From contig JADJJT010000003.1 of NCBI GenBank assembly GCA_016706405.1, positions 975,772 to 1,039,771 of the forward strand: a DNA stretch of 64,000 nt, in the 5' to 3' direction. Below, piece by piece: positions 29,303 to 38,652 of this stretch. The notes beneath the pieces were generated by a model that had not been told where the DNA came from, made no database searches, and was given only the letters and a program-made list of their open reading frames with translations. The position numbers and the translations under genes were made by a program. The stretch is from Sphingobacteriales bacterium. GTDB taxonomy: Bacteria > Bacteroidota > Bacteroidia > Chitinophagales > UBA2359. The stretch's first letter is position 1. Each line of letters starts with the position of its first letter.

Positions 29303-30469
29303 TTAAAGTGATTTTAGAATTAGTCCGATTATAGCCGCAACCAATATGATATATGACTCTTGAACTTTTTTGATGTAGATGAGTGCAAGCACACTTGCAA
29401 CTGCAATCAAAGCAGTCGGAATGTCAGTGATACTGCGAATGCCGATAATAATAACTGCTCCGACTAATGCACCGATGACTGCGGCAGTAATGCCGTCAAC
29501 AAACGCTTTGATGCTCGCATTCTTCGCAATCTTTTTGAAATATGGTGCAGGGATTACAGTCAAAAGATAACATGGAAGAAAAGTTGCCGATGCTGCAACG
29601 CAAGCACCTGGGAAACCTGCAACGAGATAACCAATGAAACCAACAGTAATTACAACGGGTCCAGGTGTTATCATAGCTACCGCAACTGCATCAACAAACT
29701 GTTTTTCGTCAAGCCAATGATATTCTGTTACAACCCCTCCGTGTAAAAACGGAACGATTGCAAGCCCGCTTCCAAAAACAAACGCACCTGCTTTTGTAAA
29801 AAACCAAGCGATTTGTCCCAATGTGTTCCACTCAAATTGCCAAAAGCCGATGCCTGTTAGCAAAAGAGAGTTAGTGTGCCGTTGTAAAAACTTTGGCGGT
29901 GCTTTTATGAGCATGTATAAAAGTCCTGCAACAACGAACAGTAACACCTCTTCCGATTGTGTAATTATTGTAATTGTTGCTGCTACTAAAAAGAAAAGCC
30001 ACAACAACCATTTTTCTTTGATGGCGGAAATGTTGAGTTTGCTCACTGATTTAGTTGTGAGTTTGTAGCTGCTCATGGCGATGATGCCGATTACTGCTGC
30101 ACCTACACCGTAAAATACTGCCTGCATCCAAGGCAGTCCGCCATAAAGTTTGTAAGCGACGCCAATCAGCACAACCATAATGAAGGAAGGAATAACAAAT
30201 GTAAGTCCGCAAAGTGTAGCACCCAAAACTCCGTAGTGAACAAAGCCCAGATAAATTCCAAGTTGTGCTGCAAGTGGTCCCGGTGCTAACTGTGCAAGCG
30301 CAAGTCCCTCTTTGTATTCTTCTTCCGAAACCCACTTGCGTTGTTCAACTAAATCTCTGTGCATATAACCGACAAGAGCAACGGGTCCACCAAAACCAGC
30401 ATAGCCAAGTTTCAGGAAATACAAAACAAGTTGTCGCAAAGTGTATGTAGGTTGTTCATTCATTGGCAA
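29303..30469 (-). CDS. chrA: Chromate transporter ChrA, two-domain form
   Basis: A 388-residue CHR-family transporter that expels chromate. The two homologous halves are visible: FLKLGYAGFGGPVALVGYMHRDLVEQRKWVSEEEY...APGPLAAQLGIYLG in the first, and FFTKAGAFVFGSGLAIVPFLHGGVV...ITPGPVVITVGFIGYLVAGFPGA in the second. About 10-12 membrane segments. Either ATG of MPMNEQ (30469 or 30463) could start it. It is the first gene of a two-gene operon with the SOD. The unit's left edge GTTAGCGGC (28535) does not match its right edge GTATATAAC (30512), unlike most units here, so flanks may have been reshuffled. Confidence 0.93.
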   Translation of the reverse strand: MPMNEQPTYTLRQLVLYFLKLGYAGFGGPVALVGYMHRDLVEQRKWVSEEEYKEGLALAQLAPGPLAAQLGIYLGFVHYGVLGATLCGLTFVIPSFIMVVLIGVAYKLYGGLPWMQAVFYGVGAAVIGIIAMSSYKLTTKSVSKLNISAIKEKWLLWLFFLVAATITIITQSEEVLLFVVAGLLYMLIKAPPKFLQRHTNSLLLTGIGFWQFEWNTLGQIAWFFTKAGAFVFGSGLAIVPFLHGGVVTEYHWLDEKQFVDAVAVAMITPGPVVITVGFIGYLVAGFPGACVAASATFLPCYLLTVIPAPYFKKIAKNASIKAFVDGITAAVIGALVGAVIIIGIRSITDIPTALIAVASVLALIYIKKVQESYIILVAAIIGLILKSL

Positions 30470-30503
30470 TAAATGTTCATGATAGCACTGTCCTCAAAAA
30501 ATG

Positions 30504-30703
30504 GTATATAACGTTCCCCGCGTGCAAAGAAAGACGGGGCGAGCGGTTCACTTTCCCTGCCTTGTGATTTACGATTTTTTGATTTACGATTTTTGACTTT
30601 TCAAATCATACATCGTAAATCTAAAATCTAAAATTCCCTCACGGGAGATTCACTTTAAATATAGAAATTTCACCCCGCTTTTATTTGCGCGGGTGTTGGC
30701 GGC
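30504..30703. repeat. Uninterrupted attC-like hairpin, 200 bp
   Basis: Outer bases GTATATAACG and GTGTTGGCGGC. Arms pair as CCCGCG with CGCGGG and CGGGG with CCCCG, with GCAAA/TTTGC between and unpaired bases giving bulges. The large apical region contains its own inverted repeat GATTTACGAT...ATCGTAAATC (about 30578-30619). No IS is inserted. It separates the chrA unit from the T9SS unit. Confidence 0.7.
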
Positions 30704-30707
30704 TGGT

Positions 30708-31693
30708 TTATTGCTTAATAATTTTCCCACTCTCAATTTTATCATCGCTGTTTCTCAATTTATAGAAATAAATTCCGTCAGCAAGTTGTTCTGTCTTTAT
30801 TGTCGTTGAGTTTGTGAATGTCTGTTGCAAAATTTGTCGTGCGAAAATGTCATAGAGCATAATTTCCGATGGTTCAGTATTGCGAACTGTCACATACAAT
30901 ATGTCCGTTACAGGATGCGGGTAAACATTAAATAGCAGATGCCCGTTACCTTCATTTATTCCTGTTGTTAAATCCTTAATCAAACGTATGGAAGAACCAT
31001 TTGCTTTTTTCCAGTTTGCTCTATAAATATCTTCGTGATAAACGCACAAATGTCTGAGCCATGCTGTAGAATCATTTTGTTCGCTAGATGTCCAGAATTG
31101 AGCATTGCCGGTTGGAGGCGAGAATGATAAATAAGGATCACCTGCATTAAAATACCATCTAAAGCCACCACCAAGTGCTGTGAAACCGCTTGAATTGGTT
31201 CCCGCATTCGGATCATGCCCCGGGCAACAATCCAACGTCCAATGAGTAGTGGTACCGGATTCTTTTAATGCATTGCCCTCGGTTGTTCCTCGGTATTGAC
31301 CCGGTTAGCTGTTGCAGGTGACATTCCAAGATATATCTCTAATGTTTTCCATTCATCGTCTGTAGGCAGGTGCCAACCTACCGGGGCTATGTTGCGCGGG
31401 TCGTTGGCTGCATACCAGTTGTAAAGCGTTCCGTAAACAGCGCCATTGACAGGGTTATTTTCATTATAACACCACGCGCCTTCATTTTGATTTACCCAAA
31501 GTACTGAATCTTGTACTTCCGGTATCGCATCGCCATTGCGATAGTGCTTTACGTTTAAATTTTCTTTCATCCATACTTGAGTTCCAATAGTTACTGTGTT
31601 ATAAACATTCCCGTCATAGTCGGTTACTGTCTGCGCCTGAATTTTAGTCACATAAAATGCAAGTACGGCAAAAAAAAGAATTATTTCTCTCAT
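30708..31693 (-). CDS. Secreted Fibrobacter-paralogous-domain protein with T9SS sorting domain (one frameshift)
   Basis: The signal peptide (1-20, ending IQAQ) precedes the FSU major paralogous domain: TVTDYDGNVYNTVTIGTQVW, MKENLNVKHYRNGD, GTLYNWYAA, GWHLPTDDEWKTLE. The frame breaks near 31275 (VNTEE then a stop). It resumes as GNALKESG..HWT, NSSGFTALGGGFRW, FWTSSEQNDSTAWLRHL and GSSIRLIKD, then the sorting domain VYPHPVTDILYVTVRN...GIYFYKLRN. Together this is one gene of about 325 residues and probably a surface-anchored protein. Unit edges GTTGGCGGC (30695) and GCTGCTAAC (31757) are complementary with two G-T pairs. Confidence 0.8.
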
Positions 31694-31759
31694 GGTTTAA
31701 TCTTCAATTTACATAACTTACATTTTAAAATTACACTTGCTAAAACTTGCTGCTAACGG

Positions 31760-32080
31760 CAGTCCGTCTAAAAACTCATAAGTTTCGGCAAATTTACATT
31801 ATAAGTTTTAAATAGAGGCGATTTGAGGGCTTGTTTTTTCGTTAATAAATCCGGAGGAAATAATTTTGAGGAGGGCTGCCTTAATTTTATCCGGATAAAA
31901 AACGAGGGCGTAAATTTATCCGGATAATGCGCAAAATGCAATTTTATCCGAAGTAATAGGCTCAAACTAAGGCTTTCAAAATTCAAAATTGAGGTTTGCC
32001 CAGAACGCGGCAAATGTAGCTGCGGCGGGCGATTTAGCCCAAAAACCACCTAAATAAAATTTGAGTTGTGCAACGGTTAC
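31760..32080. mobile_element. Hybrid non-autonomous element, copy M5
   Basis: A 321-bp copy. Left border TGCTAACGG, right border CGAT then GTTAGTGGC. One TCCGGA word has lost a G (TCCGAA near 31947). The 93-codon open frame across it on the minus strand is a chance reading. Confidence 0.85.
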
Positions 32081-32107
32081 CGATGTTAGTGGCTGTGTTT
32101 TTATGAT

Positions 32108-32485
32108 TTACTTTTCTGTTTCTACTTTAATGTCTTGTCCGAATTGCAACACATAGCCGTTATTGTCGTAAATAGCAAATTCCCTCATTCCATATTCAAA
32201 ATTTTCAATTGGGTAGCAGACTTTGGTGTTTTGGTTGACCATTGTCCAAATTTCGTCAACGTTGTCAGTGTTTAAATAAAATGAACCGGTAAATGTCGAT
32301 TTGTCGAACGGGATGTGGTCATTCGGTTTGCTTACCATAAGGTCTGCATTGTCAAGGCGAACCCTTGCCCAACCCCATTCAGGCTCATTTGCTAAACATT
32401 CAAACCCGAGAGTCTTAACGTAGAAGTCAACCGTCTCTTGAATGTTGTCAGTGTAAATCATGGGTGTTAAACTGTTTACTTTCAT
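32108..32485 (-). CDS. VOC/glyoxalase-bleomycin resistance family protein
   Basis: A 125-residue single-domain VOC protein with the paired beta-alpha-beta-beta-beta pattern. It starts SLTPMIYTDNIQETVDFYVKTLGFE and repeats in the second half (FYLNTDNVDEIWTMV...YGMREFAIYDNNGYVLQFGQDI). The terminal ExxxFxI..NGYVLQF is the usual VOC metal-site Glu region. Substrate unknown. Unit edges GTTAGTGGC (32085-32093) and GCCACTAAC (32530-32538) are perfect reverse complements; the gene fills the unit with a 45-base leader. Confidence 0.85.
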   Translation of the reverse strand: MKVNSLTPMIYTDNIQETVDFYVKTLGFECLANEPEWGWARVRLDNADLMVSKPNDHIPFDKSTFTGSFYLNTDNVDEIWTMVNQNTKVCYPIENFEYGMREFAIYDNNGYVLQFGQDIKVETEK

Positions 32486-32540
32486 GTCCTATTGATTTTT
32501 TGGTTTATACTATTGTCCTTTTAAACATTGCCACTAACGG

Positions 32541-32864
32541 CAGTCCGTCTAAAAACCGTTAGTTTTCGACAAATTTACATTATAAGTTTTAAATAGAGGC
32601 GATTTGAGGGCTTGTTTTTTGCGTTAATAAATCCGGATGAAATATGTTTTGAAGTGGGCTGCCTTAATTTTATCCGGATAAAAAAACGAGGGCGCAAATT
32701 TATCCGGAAAATGTGCTGATGCAATTTTATCCGGAAGTAATAGGCTCAAACCAAGGCTTTCAAAATTCAAAATTGAAACTTGCCCAGAACGCAGCAAATG
32801 CAGCTACGGCGGGTGTTTTAGCCCAAAAACTACCTAAATAAAATTTGAGTTTTGCAACGGTTAC
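32541..32864. mobile_element. Hybrid non-autonomous element, copy M6
   Basis: A 324-bp copy. Left border CACTAACGG, right border CCGT then GTTAGCGGT. Sequence nearly identical to M2 and M5. Confidence 0.85.
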
Positions 32865-32897
32865 CCGTGTTAGCGGTTCGGGCTTCTGTCGGTTTGT

Positions 32898-33449
32898 TTA
32901 CGTCAATTCTTGGTTCCAATTATTATGTTTTTTTGTTTCAGTTATGTGGGCAAGATGGTGGTTACAATGCCATGCATACAAACCTATATTTTCGTCAACT
33001 CTGAAAATTTTCCCGTTCTGAGGATGGACGAATTCTCTCTTCAATTGGTCGTCAGTTAAATTGTTAAGCAAAACTGTCCACCTCTCGTGGATTCCTTCTA
33101 TCATGCTCAATGATGGTTGTATCGGCATATTTTTAGTATCAAGGAGTTCTGCCCAACGTTCTTCAAAATATGGCTTTATTGTTGGTTGGTTTTCTGTCAA
33201 TGTAAGTTTTAGGCGAGTCAAACTATTCATATGACTGTCTGCACAATGATGAACAACTTGTCTTATTGTCCAACCATTTGGTCTATATTGCGTATCAAGT
33301 TGCTCGTCTGTTAAGTTTACAACTTCGTTTAATAGTCTTTTTGGGAATGTTGAAATGTCAGAAATCCATTTGTTTAAAATGTCTTTCGTTATTGTTGATG
33401 GTTTGTCAAACTTACCAATCGGGAATTTTAATTTTTCAATGTCCGTCAT
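32898..33449 (-). CDS. DinB-superfamily putative metal-dependent hydrolase, BstA/YfiT-like
   Basis: A 183-residue helical-bundle protein. It matches YfiT/BstA proteins, starting LKFPIGKFDKPSTITKDILNKWISDI and containing LDTQYRPNGWTIRQVVHHCADSHMN. The metal-binding histidines are likely in VVHHCADSH and AWHCNHHLAHI. Family members include bacillithiol S-transferases in Firmicutes; Bacteroidota members have unknown thiol partners. Unit edges GTTAGCGGT (32869-32877) and ACCGCTAAC (33487-33495) are perfect reverse complements, with a 38-base leader before the start codon. Confidence 0.85.
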   Translation of the reverse strand: MTDIEKLKFPIGKFDKPSTITKDILNKWISDISTFPKRLLNEVVNLTDEQLDTQYRPNGWTIRQVVHHCADSHMNSLTRLKLTLTENQPTIKPYFEERWAELLDTKNMPIQPSLSMIEGIHERWTVLLNNLTDDQLKREFVHPQNGKIFRVDENIGLYAWHCNHHLAHITETKKHNNWNQELT

Positions 33450-33486
33450 ATTAACCTATTTATATGGTGTCTGTTTTTTTAGCCTG

Positions 33487-33623
33487 ACCGCTAACGTTTT
33501 GCAGCTTGCCGAAGGCGGGGCTTTCGGAGCACCATCTGTCAAGCTATGGTTAATGTTTATTCAGAGCCAAAAAGTTTCGGCCACCAGGTCCGCCCCGCTT
33601 TTGACAAGTTGCTGTTATAAGCC
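33487..33623. repeat. Uninterrupted attC-like hairpin
   Basis: Outer bases ACCGCTAACG and GTTATAAGCC. Arms near 33501-33521 (GCAGCTTGCCGAAGGCGGGG) and 33588-33612 (CCGCCCCGCTTTTGACAAGT followed by TGC) pair with small bulges around an apical loop of about 65 bases. No IS inserted. This is one of the clearest examples of the native site. Confidence 0.75.
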
Positions 33624-33629
33624 GCTTTT

Positions 33630-34238
33630 CTATTTGTCATTCGTGTCAATTAGCTCAAAAATCAATTCTGTCAACGTCTTCACGTCACTTTCAATCGTCC
33701 CTTTCATATATTGTTCGTAAACACTTTTGTTGTCTGGTGGGTTGAGATTTAGAGTCAAGCCTTTTTCTAATGCCAACAGTCTTAAAAACTCTCTTTGTGT
33801 TCGTCCGTTTCCTTCTCTGAATGGGTGTAAATAATTGACGTTATCTAAAATTTCCGCCAATTTCTCGGCTAACAGTTTTTTGTTGTCTTTCGGAATTTTC
33901 TTGAACTCAACAATTAATTGGTCAATGTATCTGAAAGCGTTGTCAAAGTGCGAAGTAGGGAAGAACTGCTTACCGTCTTTGCTAATTTCAACTGTCCGCT
34001 TTTTGCCTGCCCAAACGTAAATGTCTTGAAATAAATGTCTGTGAATTTCAAAAAGGGTGTCAATACCCTTTATTTTTATCGGGTTTTCGTAAAGTTCTTG
34101 TAGTCGTTTTGTTACCGCACCGCTCTCAACAAAGAGCAATACATCGGGGTCGGTTATGTCCTGTAAATTCCTTAAAAGTCCTGTCTTGGGGTCAGTGTAG
34201 GTGAAGTCAGGGTCTATGTATTTGTAGGAATTAGACAT
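33630..34238 (-). CDS. fic: Fic/Doc-family AMPylase toxin
   Basis: A 202-residue Fic-domain protein with the complete active-site motif HPFREGNGRTQR (138-149). The flap region is GIDTLFEIHRHLFQDIYVWAGKKRTVEISKDG. Fic proteins transfer AMP to target proteins. It lacks an N-terminal inhibitory helix of its own. The small gene directly upstream encodes a protein with the inhibitory motif, so this is a class I Fic toxin-antitoxin pair. Start codon overlaps the antitoxin gene by 8 bases. Confidence 0.93.
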   Translation of the reverse strand: MSNSYKYIDPDFTYTDPKTGLLRNLQDITDPDVLLFVESGAVTKRLQELYENPIKIKGIDTLFEIHRHLFQDIYVWAGKKRTVEISKDGKQFFPTSHFDNAFRYIDQLIVEFKKIPKDNKKLLAEKLAEILDNVNYLHPFREGNGRTQREFLRLLALEKGLTLNLNPPDNKSVYEQYMKGTIESDVKTLTELIFELIDTNDK

Positions 34239-34452
34239 AGGCTTTTTGTTTGGCGAATGTCACAAGTTCTGTTAGTGATATTTTTCCAGTAACATAGTCC
34301 CGTATAATTTCTATTCCTTTTGGTGTCGGTTTAAATCCTTCAAACATATTGCTTCCCAAAGCGTTTGCAGTACTTTCAAGCGTTTTCAAGTCTGAAAATT
34401 TTACACCCATTATGGTCAGGTTACTTCTGTCTATTTCTATTGTGTTAAACAT
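34231..34452 (-). CDS. VbhA-like Fic antitoxin
   Basis: A 73-residue protein encoded just upstream of and overlapping fic. It contains SNMFEG, which fits the inhibitory motif [S/T]xxxE[G/N] whose Glu blocks ATP placement in the Fic active site. The C-terminal half (KGIEIIRDYVTGKISLTELVTFAKQ) matches the helical end of VbhA-type antitoxins. Unit edges GTTATAAGCC (33614) and GGCTTATACC (34528) match at 9 of 10 positions. Confidence 0.85.
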   Translation of the reverse strand: MFNTIEIDRSNLTIMGVKFSDLKTLESTANALGSNMFEGFKPTPKGIEIIRDYVTGKISLTELVTFAKQKAYV

Positions 34453-34527
34453 ATCTTTCAGTCTTAAGCTCTTTTCAATTTTACAAAATATTTAGGTCAA
34501 ATCATTTGTTTTCTGTCTCGTTAAAAT

Positions 34528-34654
34528 GGCTTATACCGGAAAAGGCTTTGCGTTGGGCGGTTTACGAAGCACAAATTTACAATACATTTCCAACTTTTGT
34601 TAGAAAATTTTCACTTTGAAATAATACTTCCGCCCGCCTAACCGTAAAGCCGTT
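34528..34654. repeat. attC-like hairpin interrupted by an IS-B relic
   Basis: Starts GGCTTATACCGG (expected AAC reads ACC). Arms AAGGCTTTGCGTTGGGCGG and CCGCCCGCCTAACCGTAAAG pair with bulges. The right outer edge GTTAGCGGC is displaced to 35011 by the IS-B relic. The hairpin core is closely related to the ones in the tandem units at 50.7-51.9 kb. Confidence 0.7.
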
Positions 34655-35006
34655 GTGCCTGTTGCACAACTCAAAGGTAGCGAAAAATTAATATACAAAA
34701 AAATTTGGTGAAATATTTTTAAAAAGAATAGGAAAACTCAATAATTTGTAGTATACTTGCCTGCATTATGCAAGGACGAAAACAGCTTACTCCGCAACTT
34801 TTTTACCAACTAAGTTTAGACCAATTAGTTCCGGAAGATAATTTTTACCGCCGGATAAACAATTGGCTCGGTTGAGGGTATTTAAATGTAGGGCAGCAAT
34901 TTATTTATCCCAAAATTGAGGTTTGCCTAAAACGCGGCAAATGCAGCTACGGCGGGCATTTTAGCCCAAAAACCCGCTTAGGAAATTTAGGTTGTGCAAC
35001 GGTTAC
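34655..35006. mobile_element. IS-B deletion relic 2
   Basis: A 352-bp derivative. It has the IS-B left end with about 85 bases of the transposase start, then a short unrelated joint near 34865-34895, then the last about 110 bases of IS-B. Left flank CGTT, right flank CCTT before GTTAGCGGC; the mismatch suggests mutation or exchange between copies. Non-coding. Confidence 0.85.
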
Positions 35007-35011
35007 CCTTG

Positions 35012-35581
35012 TTAGCGGCTGCTCTTATTATGTTCATTTACAGACTGATAATTGTTTCTATAACCCATCAGCCAGCCAATGGGTGAAAGTGTCAGGTAAG
35101 TCATTATTTGAATAATCCACGGAGGATTAATTACCCGAATATCGTTCCTGTGTTTCAGCAGTATCATTGAAGCATGTATAAAATTTGGTATTCCCTTTTC
35201 GTTTAACTTACCGTCTCGTGATAATGCAAAAAATGTCTCAAAAAATTCGTCAATAGTTAGGGCAGGCGAAAATCGTTGAATGCTGTGTGCTTCCTCATTT
35301 TCCTCGTTCCAAAAGCAATGATGTGCCCCTGCAGGAATTGTGATTTTTTCACCGGGACCAACTATTTGTTCTTTCCCATTTATCAAAAAATGGAGCTTCC
35401 CGGAAACGACTTCAGCGGAGCTTTCCTGTTTTGGATGAATATGAATAGGTTCTCTCATATCCGTTTTGGGATTGAACGAGTCTATTTCCAACAAATTGCC
35501 ATTCGTTTCCTTGCTTGTTTTAAGAAATACCATTCTTTGCCCTGTCCGTGCATTTGTGATTTGGTCGCCTTGCTTTGCCAT
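35012..35581 (-). CDS. Cupin-domain protein
   Basis: A 189-residue cupin protein. Motif 1 is REPIHIHPKQESSAEVVSGKLHFLINGKE and motif 2 is PGEKITIPAGAHHCFWNEENEEAHS, giving H-H-E...H ligands. A hydrophobic C-terminal segment (PWIIQIMTYLTLSPIGWLMGY) suggests membrane association, as in the cupin at 26179-26721. Its stop codon (TAA, complement of 35012-35014) lies within the unit edge GTTAGCGGC (35011-35019), which is the perfect complement of GCCGCTAAC at 35643-35651. Gene function unknown. Confidence 0.8.
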   Translation of the reverse strand: MAKQGDQITNARTGQRMVFLKTSKETNGNLLEIDSFNPKTDMREPIHIHPKQESSAEVVSGKLHFLINGKEQIVGPGEKITIPAGAHHCFWNEENEEAHSIQRFSPALTIDEFFETFFALSRDGKLNEKGIPNFIHASMILLKHRNDIRVINPPWIIQIMTYLTLSPIGWLMGYRNNYQSVNEHNKSSR

Positions 35582-35642
35582 TGTTATATTTTTAGTTGTC
35601 TAATTTAAAATTTGTTTCAGGATTAAGTGTCGTTCCAGAGTT

Positions 35643-35704
35643 GCCGCTAACGTCCCGCACACACGCAGGGCGGTAGCCTTGTCGGGTGTGCATTGTTGGG
35701 CGAA
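35643..35704. repeat. Short uninterrupted attC-like hairpin, 62 bp
   Basis: Outer bases GCCGCTAACG and CATTGTTGGGCGAA. The stem pairs GCACAC with GTGTGC, and inside it CGCAGGGC with GCCTTG-T-CG around the loop GGTA. There is one bulged T and a GG bulge on one strand. GTTGGGC fits the integron core GTTRRRY exactly. Size and extrahelical bases are those of a classic small attC site. Confidence 0.75.
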
Positions 35705-35766
35705 GTTTATATTTATATACATTAAAACAAATACAACATCATGCTTTGTGTTTTAATAAATAATTA

Positions 35767-38573
35767 TTATTGTTTAATTATTGTCCATGTTTTGGTTTTG
35801 TTACAGTATATTAACTGTAACCAATAAGCCCCCGGAGGAAAATCGTTTGTATTAACTGTTATTTCGCTATTTTCATTAAAATTGACCAGCTCGTTATATA
35901 ATTCACTAACAAGCATACCTTGTTGGTTATATAAACGTACCTGAGCGGTTGTGCTGCTACTTGGGGCTTGACAACCAGTTGGTGGTAGAATAATAAATTT
36001 AAAGTTTAGCTGCTGTGTAAATGGATTAGGGCTAATTACACTCGGCCCTGTTCCACAATTATGGCAATCATCAACAGTTATATTTAGGTTTTCTACTGTA
36101 AAAGTATGTATTCCAATGCAATCGCCGTCTGTAATTGTAACAGTATAATTACCTGCTGACAAGTTCTGTATTTTAGCACTACTTGCCCCATTACTCCATG
36201 CGTAGTTATAAGTAGCTGTATCGTTTTTTAAGGTGCAGTTCTATTTTTCCATGACTACCACCATTATAGGTATGGGTTATAGTAGCATCGGCTTTAACTT
36301 GGCTTATTAACGTAATTGTCTGCGAACCAAAACATCCGGATATATTGTCCCAAACATCGAATTTATAGGTTCCGGCACTTAAATTATCTAAAGTTAATCC
36401 CAAAAAGTCGGTATAACCTGTATAAAATTCTAAACTATTTTTATACATTTTATAATAAAAACAGGTAGTTCCTGCCAAATAGCTATTGTCTAAATAAATA
36501 ATTCCGTTATTGCTATCACAGTCGGGGTGGGCATACGAAGTGCTAATTAACATGCTGTCAATAGCGCATCCGGCTTAGGCGTTCACAAACAAGGTACGAC
36601 TAAGTTCATAACAGTTAGTACCGTCATTAATGGTTAAGGTAATTGTTTTTAACCCCGCAGTTTCCCAATGAACTTCGTGAGGGCCAAATTGCGTAGTATT
36701 GGTTCGGATGTTATAATGCCGCCATCGAAGTTCCATAAATAGTTAAAATTGGGTTGGTCTGTGGTATCTTCAATAGAAACAATAACTGGTACCATCAATA
36801 GTACGCCAAAATCATCTTCAGCAATGGTGCCGCTATCTAAGTTGCAGGTAATGTTTACATCTATGTCGCCTATTGGGGTTGGGTTATAACAAGTAGCCAC
36901 GCTACACGGCACTAAGGGGCAATTAACAAAACTTACAGGTACCAAGGGTTTGTAGGCGCATAATGGAATTGGTTTTTTAGAAAACGCCACTACGGTATCA
37001 ACTCCGGTATTGGCTGGGTCGTTGGTAATATCTACAATATTATACTTTGCAGCAGTATCGGCAGCACTACCATAGTACATAAGGGTGGGTTCGTTTACAT
37101 GTTTTAATCGAAAAAAATGCCCCAATTCGTGCAAGGCTACGCTCTCGAAATTAAACTGGTTAAGTTTTAAGGTATCGGGCGAGCCATAATACCACGACTT
37201 GCCGCCAAGAGGTTGCTTGCGAAACCGCATCGTGGCGTTAAACACATAAATAACAGAATCACTCCCTACTGTGCCAATACGATTTTGTTGTGTTGCTCCT
37301 TGAGTTTGCGCCAGCGTAGCATTATTTTTTAGTTTATTGCAAACTGTATCGGAAAACGACACATACAAACCCCCCTTTTCTATATCTTTTCCCGCTTTTA
37401 TACATAGTGATTTGGGCGTGCAACATTCTTCAATTTTAACCCCCGTAGCGCAACGCCATTTTTCAACAGCCCGCCTAAATGCTGTTAGTGCTTTGCTGTT
37501 GTTGTAAAAACTGGTATCGTACACTATTCTATAGCCCCCGTCTATTAACCCCGCTAAATGAATGTGTTTGGTTGTGCCGCTAATAGCGGTATTAGACAAA
37601 GAGTAGGGAATGACTAAACGTTTGGGCGATTTCGCATATTGATTTAACCCGTCAAAAATTGAAATATAACCGCTACCAATAAGCACATAAATACTATCGG
37701 CATTAAGGGTTTCTGATGGCACATTAACAGTAATTAATGTATCTGACCAAGTTATTAAATTAGGTGAAATTTTTACAGAGTCCGCGCCACCGTCATCTCC
37801 CGTTCTAAAGTAAACTCGCCCAATAGTTTCTCCAAATTCTCCCTTTATTTTAACCAACGAGTGTTTGTTTAATAACCCCGCTGGAACTGTCTCGGGGGTA
37901 ATACTTGTTATTGTTGGCAGCCCTTGCTTCTTGTTATTTACTGTGCTTTTTTTTTAAATTTTACCTCCTTGCGTTCTATAAAAGGTTGTTGAGTGGTATT
38001 TAGTATAGGTGGATAAAATTTGTTGTAATACATCTCTTGGAAAGATTTTAGACTATTCTCCCATTCTATAAAAGAGTTTCTGTACGAAAGCACCTCTGTT
38101 AATTTTAACACTTTTGCGGAGTTGGCAATAGCGTGCGGCTGGGTTTCGGGTACAAAAAAGAATATGGCAAACATGTTGGTGCCATAACCATAATTCCAAT
38201 CAAAATCTAGCAACTTACTACCATCTTCTTCGTCCCAAACCCAACCTCTTCGAGCCATAAACTCAATAGTGTCGCGGGCTTGTCCCTTAAATATTTTATA
38301 AACTTCAATAGAAACGAGGTCATACCTTAAAATACCACCCCTATTATCTGTTTCCATTCTAAAGGGTTTGCTATTAATTACCCGCCCCTCAACAATGGTG
38401 GTGGCTTGGGTTGTCCATTGGGGTATAAGGGTTAGTGGGTCAACGCCGTTAAAAGGTCGGGGGGTGCAATAAACAATATCGGGCGCGGGTTTGGGGTTAT
38501 TAGTTTGTGCCTGTAGGGGGTAGTGGCTAATAATTAAGGTTAAAACCACAAGGTTAAAAAATAAATTTTGCAT
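35767..38573 (-). CDS. Secreted matrixin-like metalloprotease with T9SS sorting domain (several frameshifts)
   Basis: One gene of about 930 residues in at least four frames. It starts MQNLFFNLVVLTLIISHYPL, a signal peptide, and continues to EVKFKK. A shift in an A-run near 37948 leads into STVNNKKQGLPTITSITPET and an IPT/TIG-like domain. The protease motif HELGHFFRLKHVNEPTLMYY gives HExGHxxxxxH plus the Met-turn. Then come PKD/SprB-like parts (breaks near 36700 and 36235), and the C-terminal sorting domain ISPNPFTQQLNFKF...GAYWLQLIYCNKTKTW. Unit edges GTTGGGCGAA (35695) and TTCGCCCAAC (38641-38650) are complementary at all 10 positions. It is unusually long for a cassette. Confidence 0.75.
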
Positions 38574-38652
38574 AGGTGTAAATTGGTTTGATGTGAATAA
38601 AGAAAAAACGTTTAACCGGTTATATCGGGCTATTATTAATTTCGCCCAACGG

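Noticed and set aside
31768..32049. 93-codon minus-strand ORF inside hybrid element M5
   Set aside because: Arises because one base is missing relative to the other copies; the same region is not open in M2, M3, M4 or M6.
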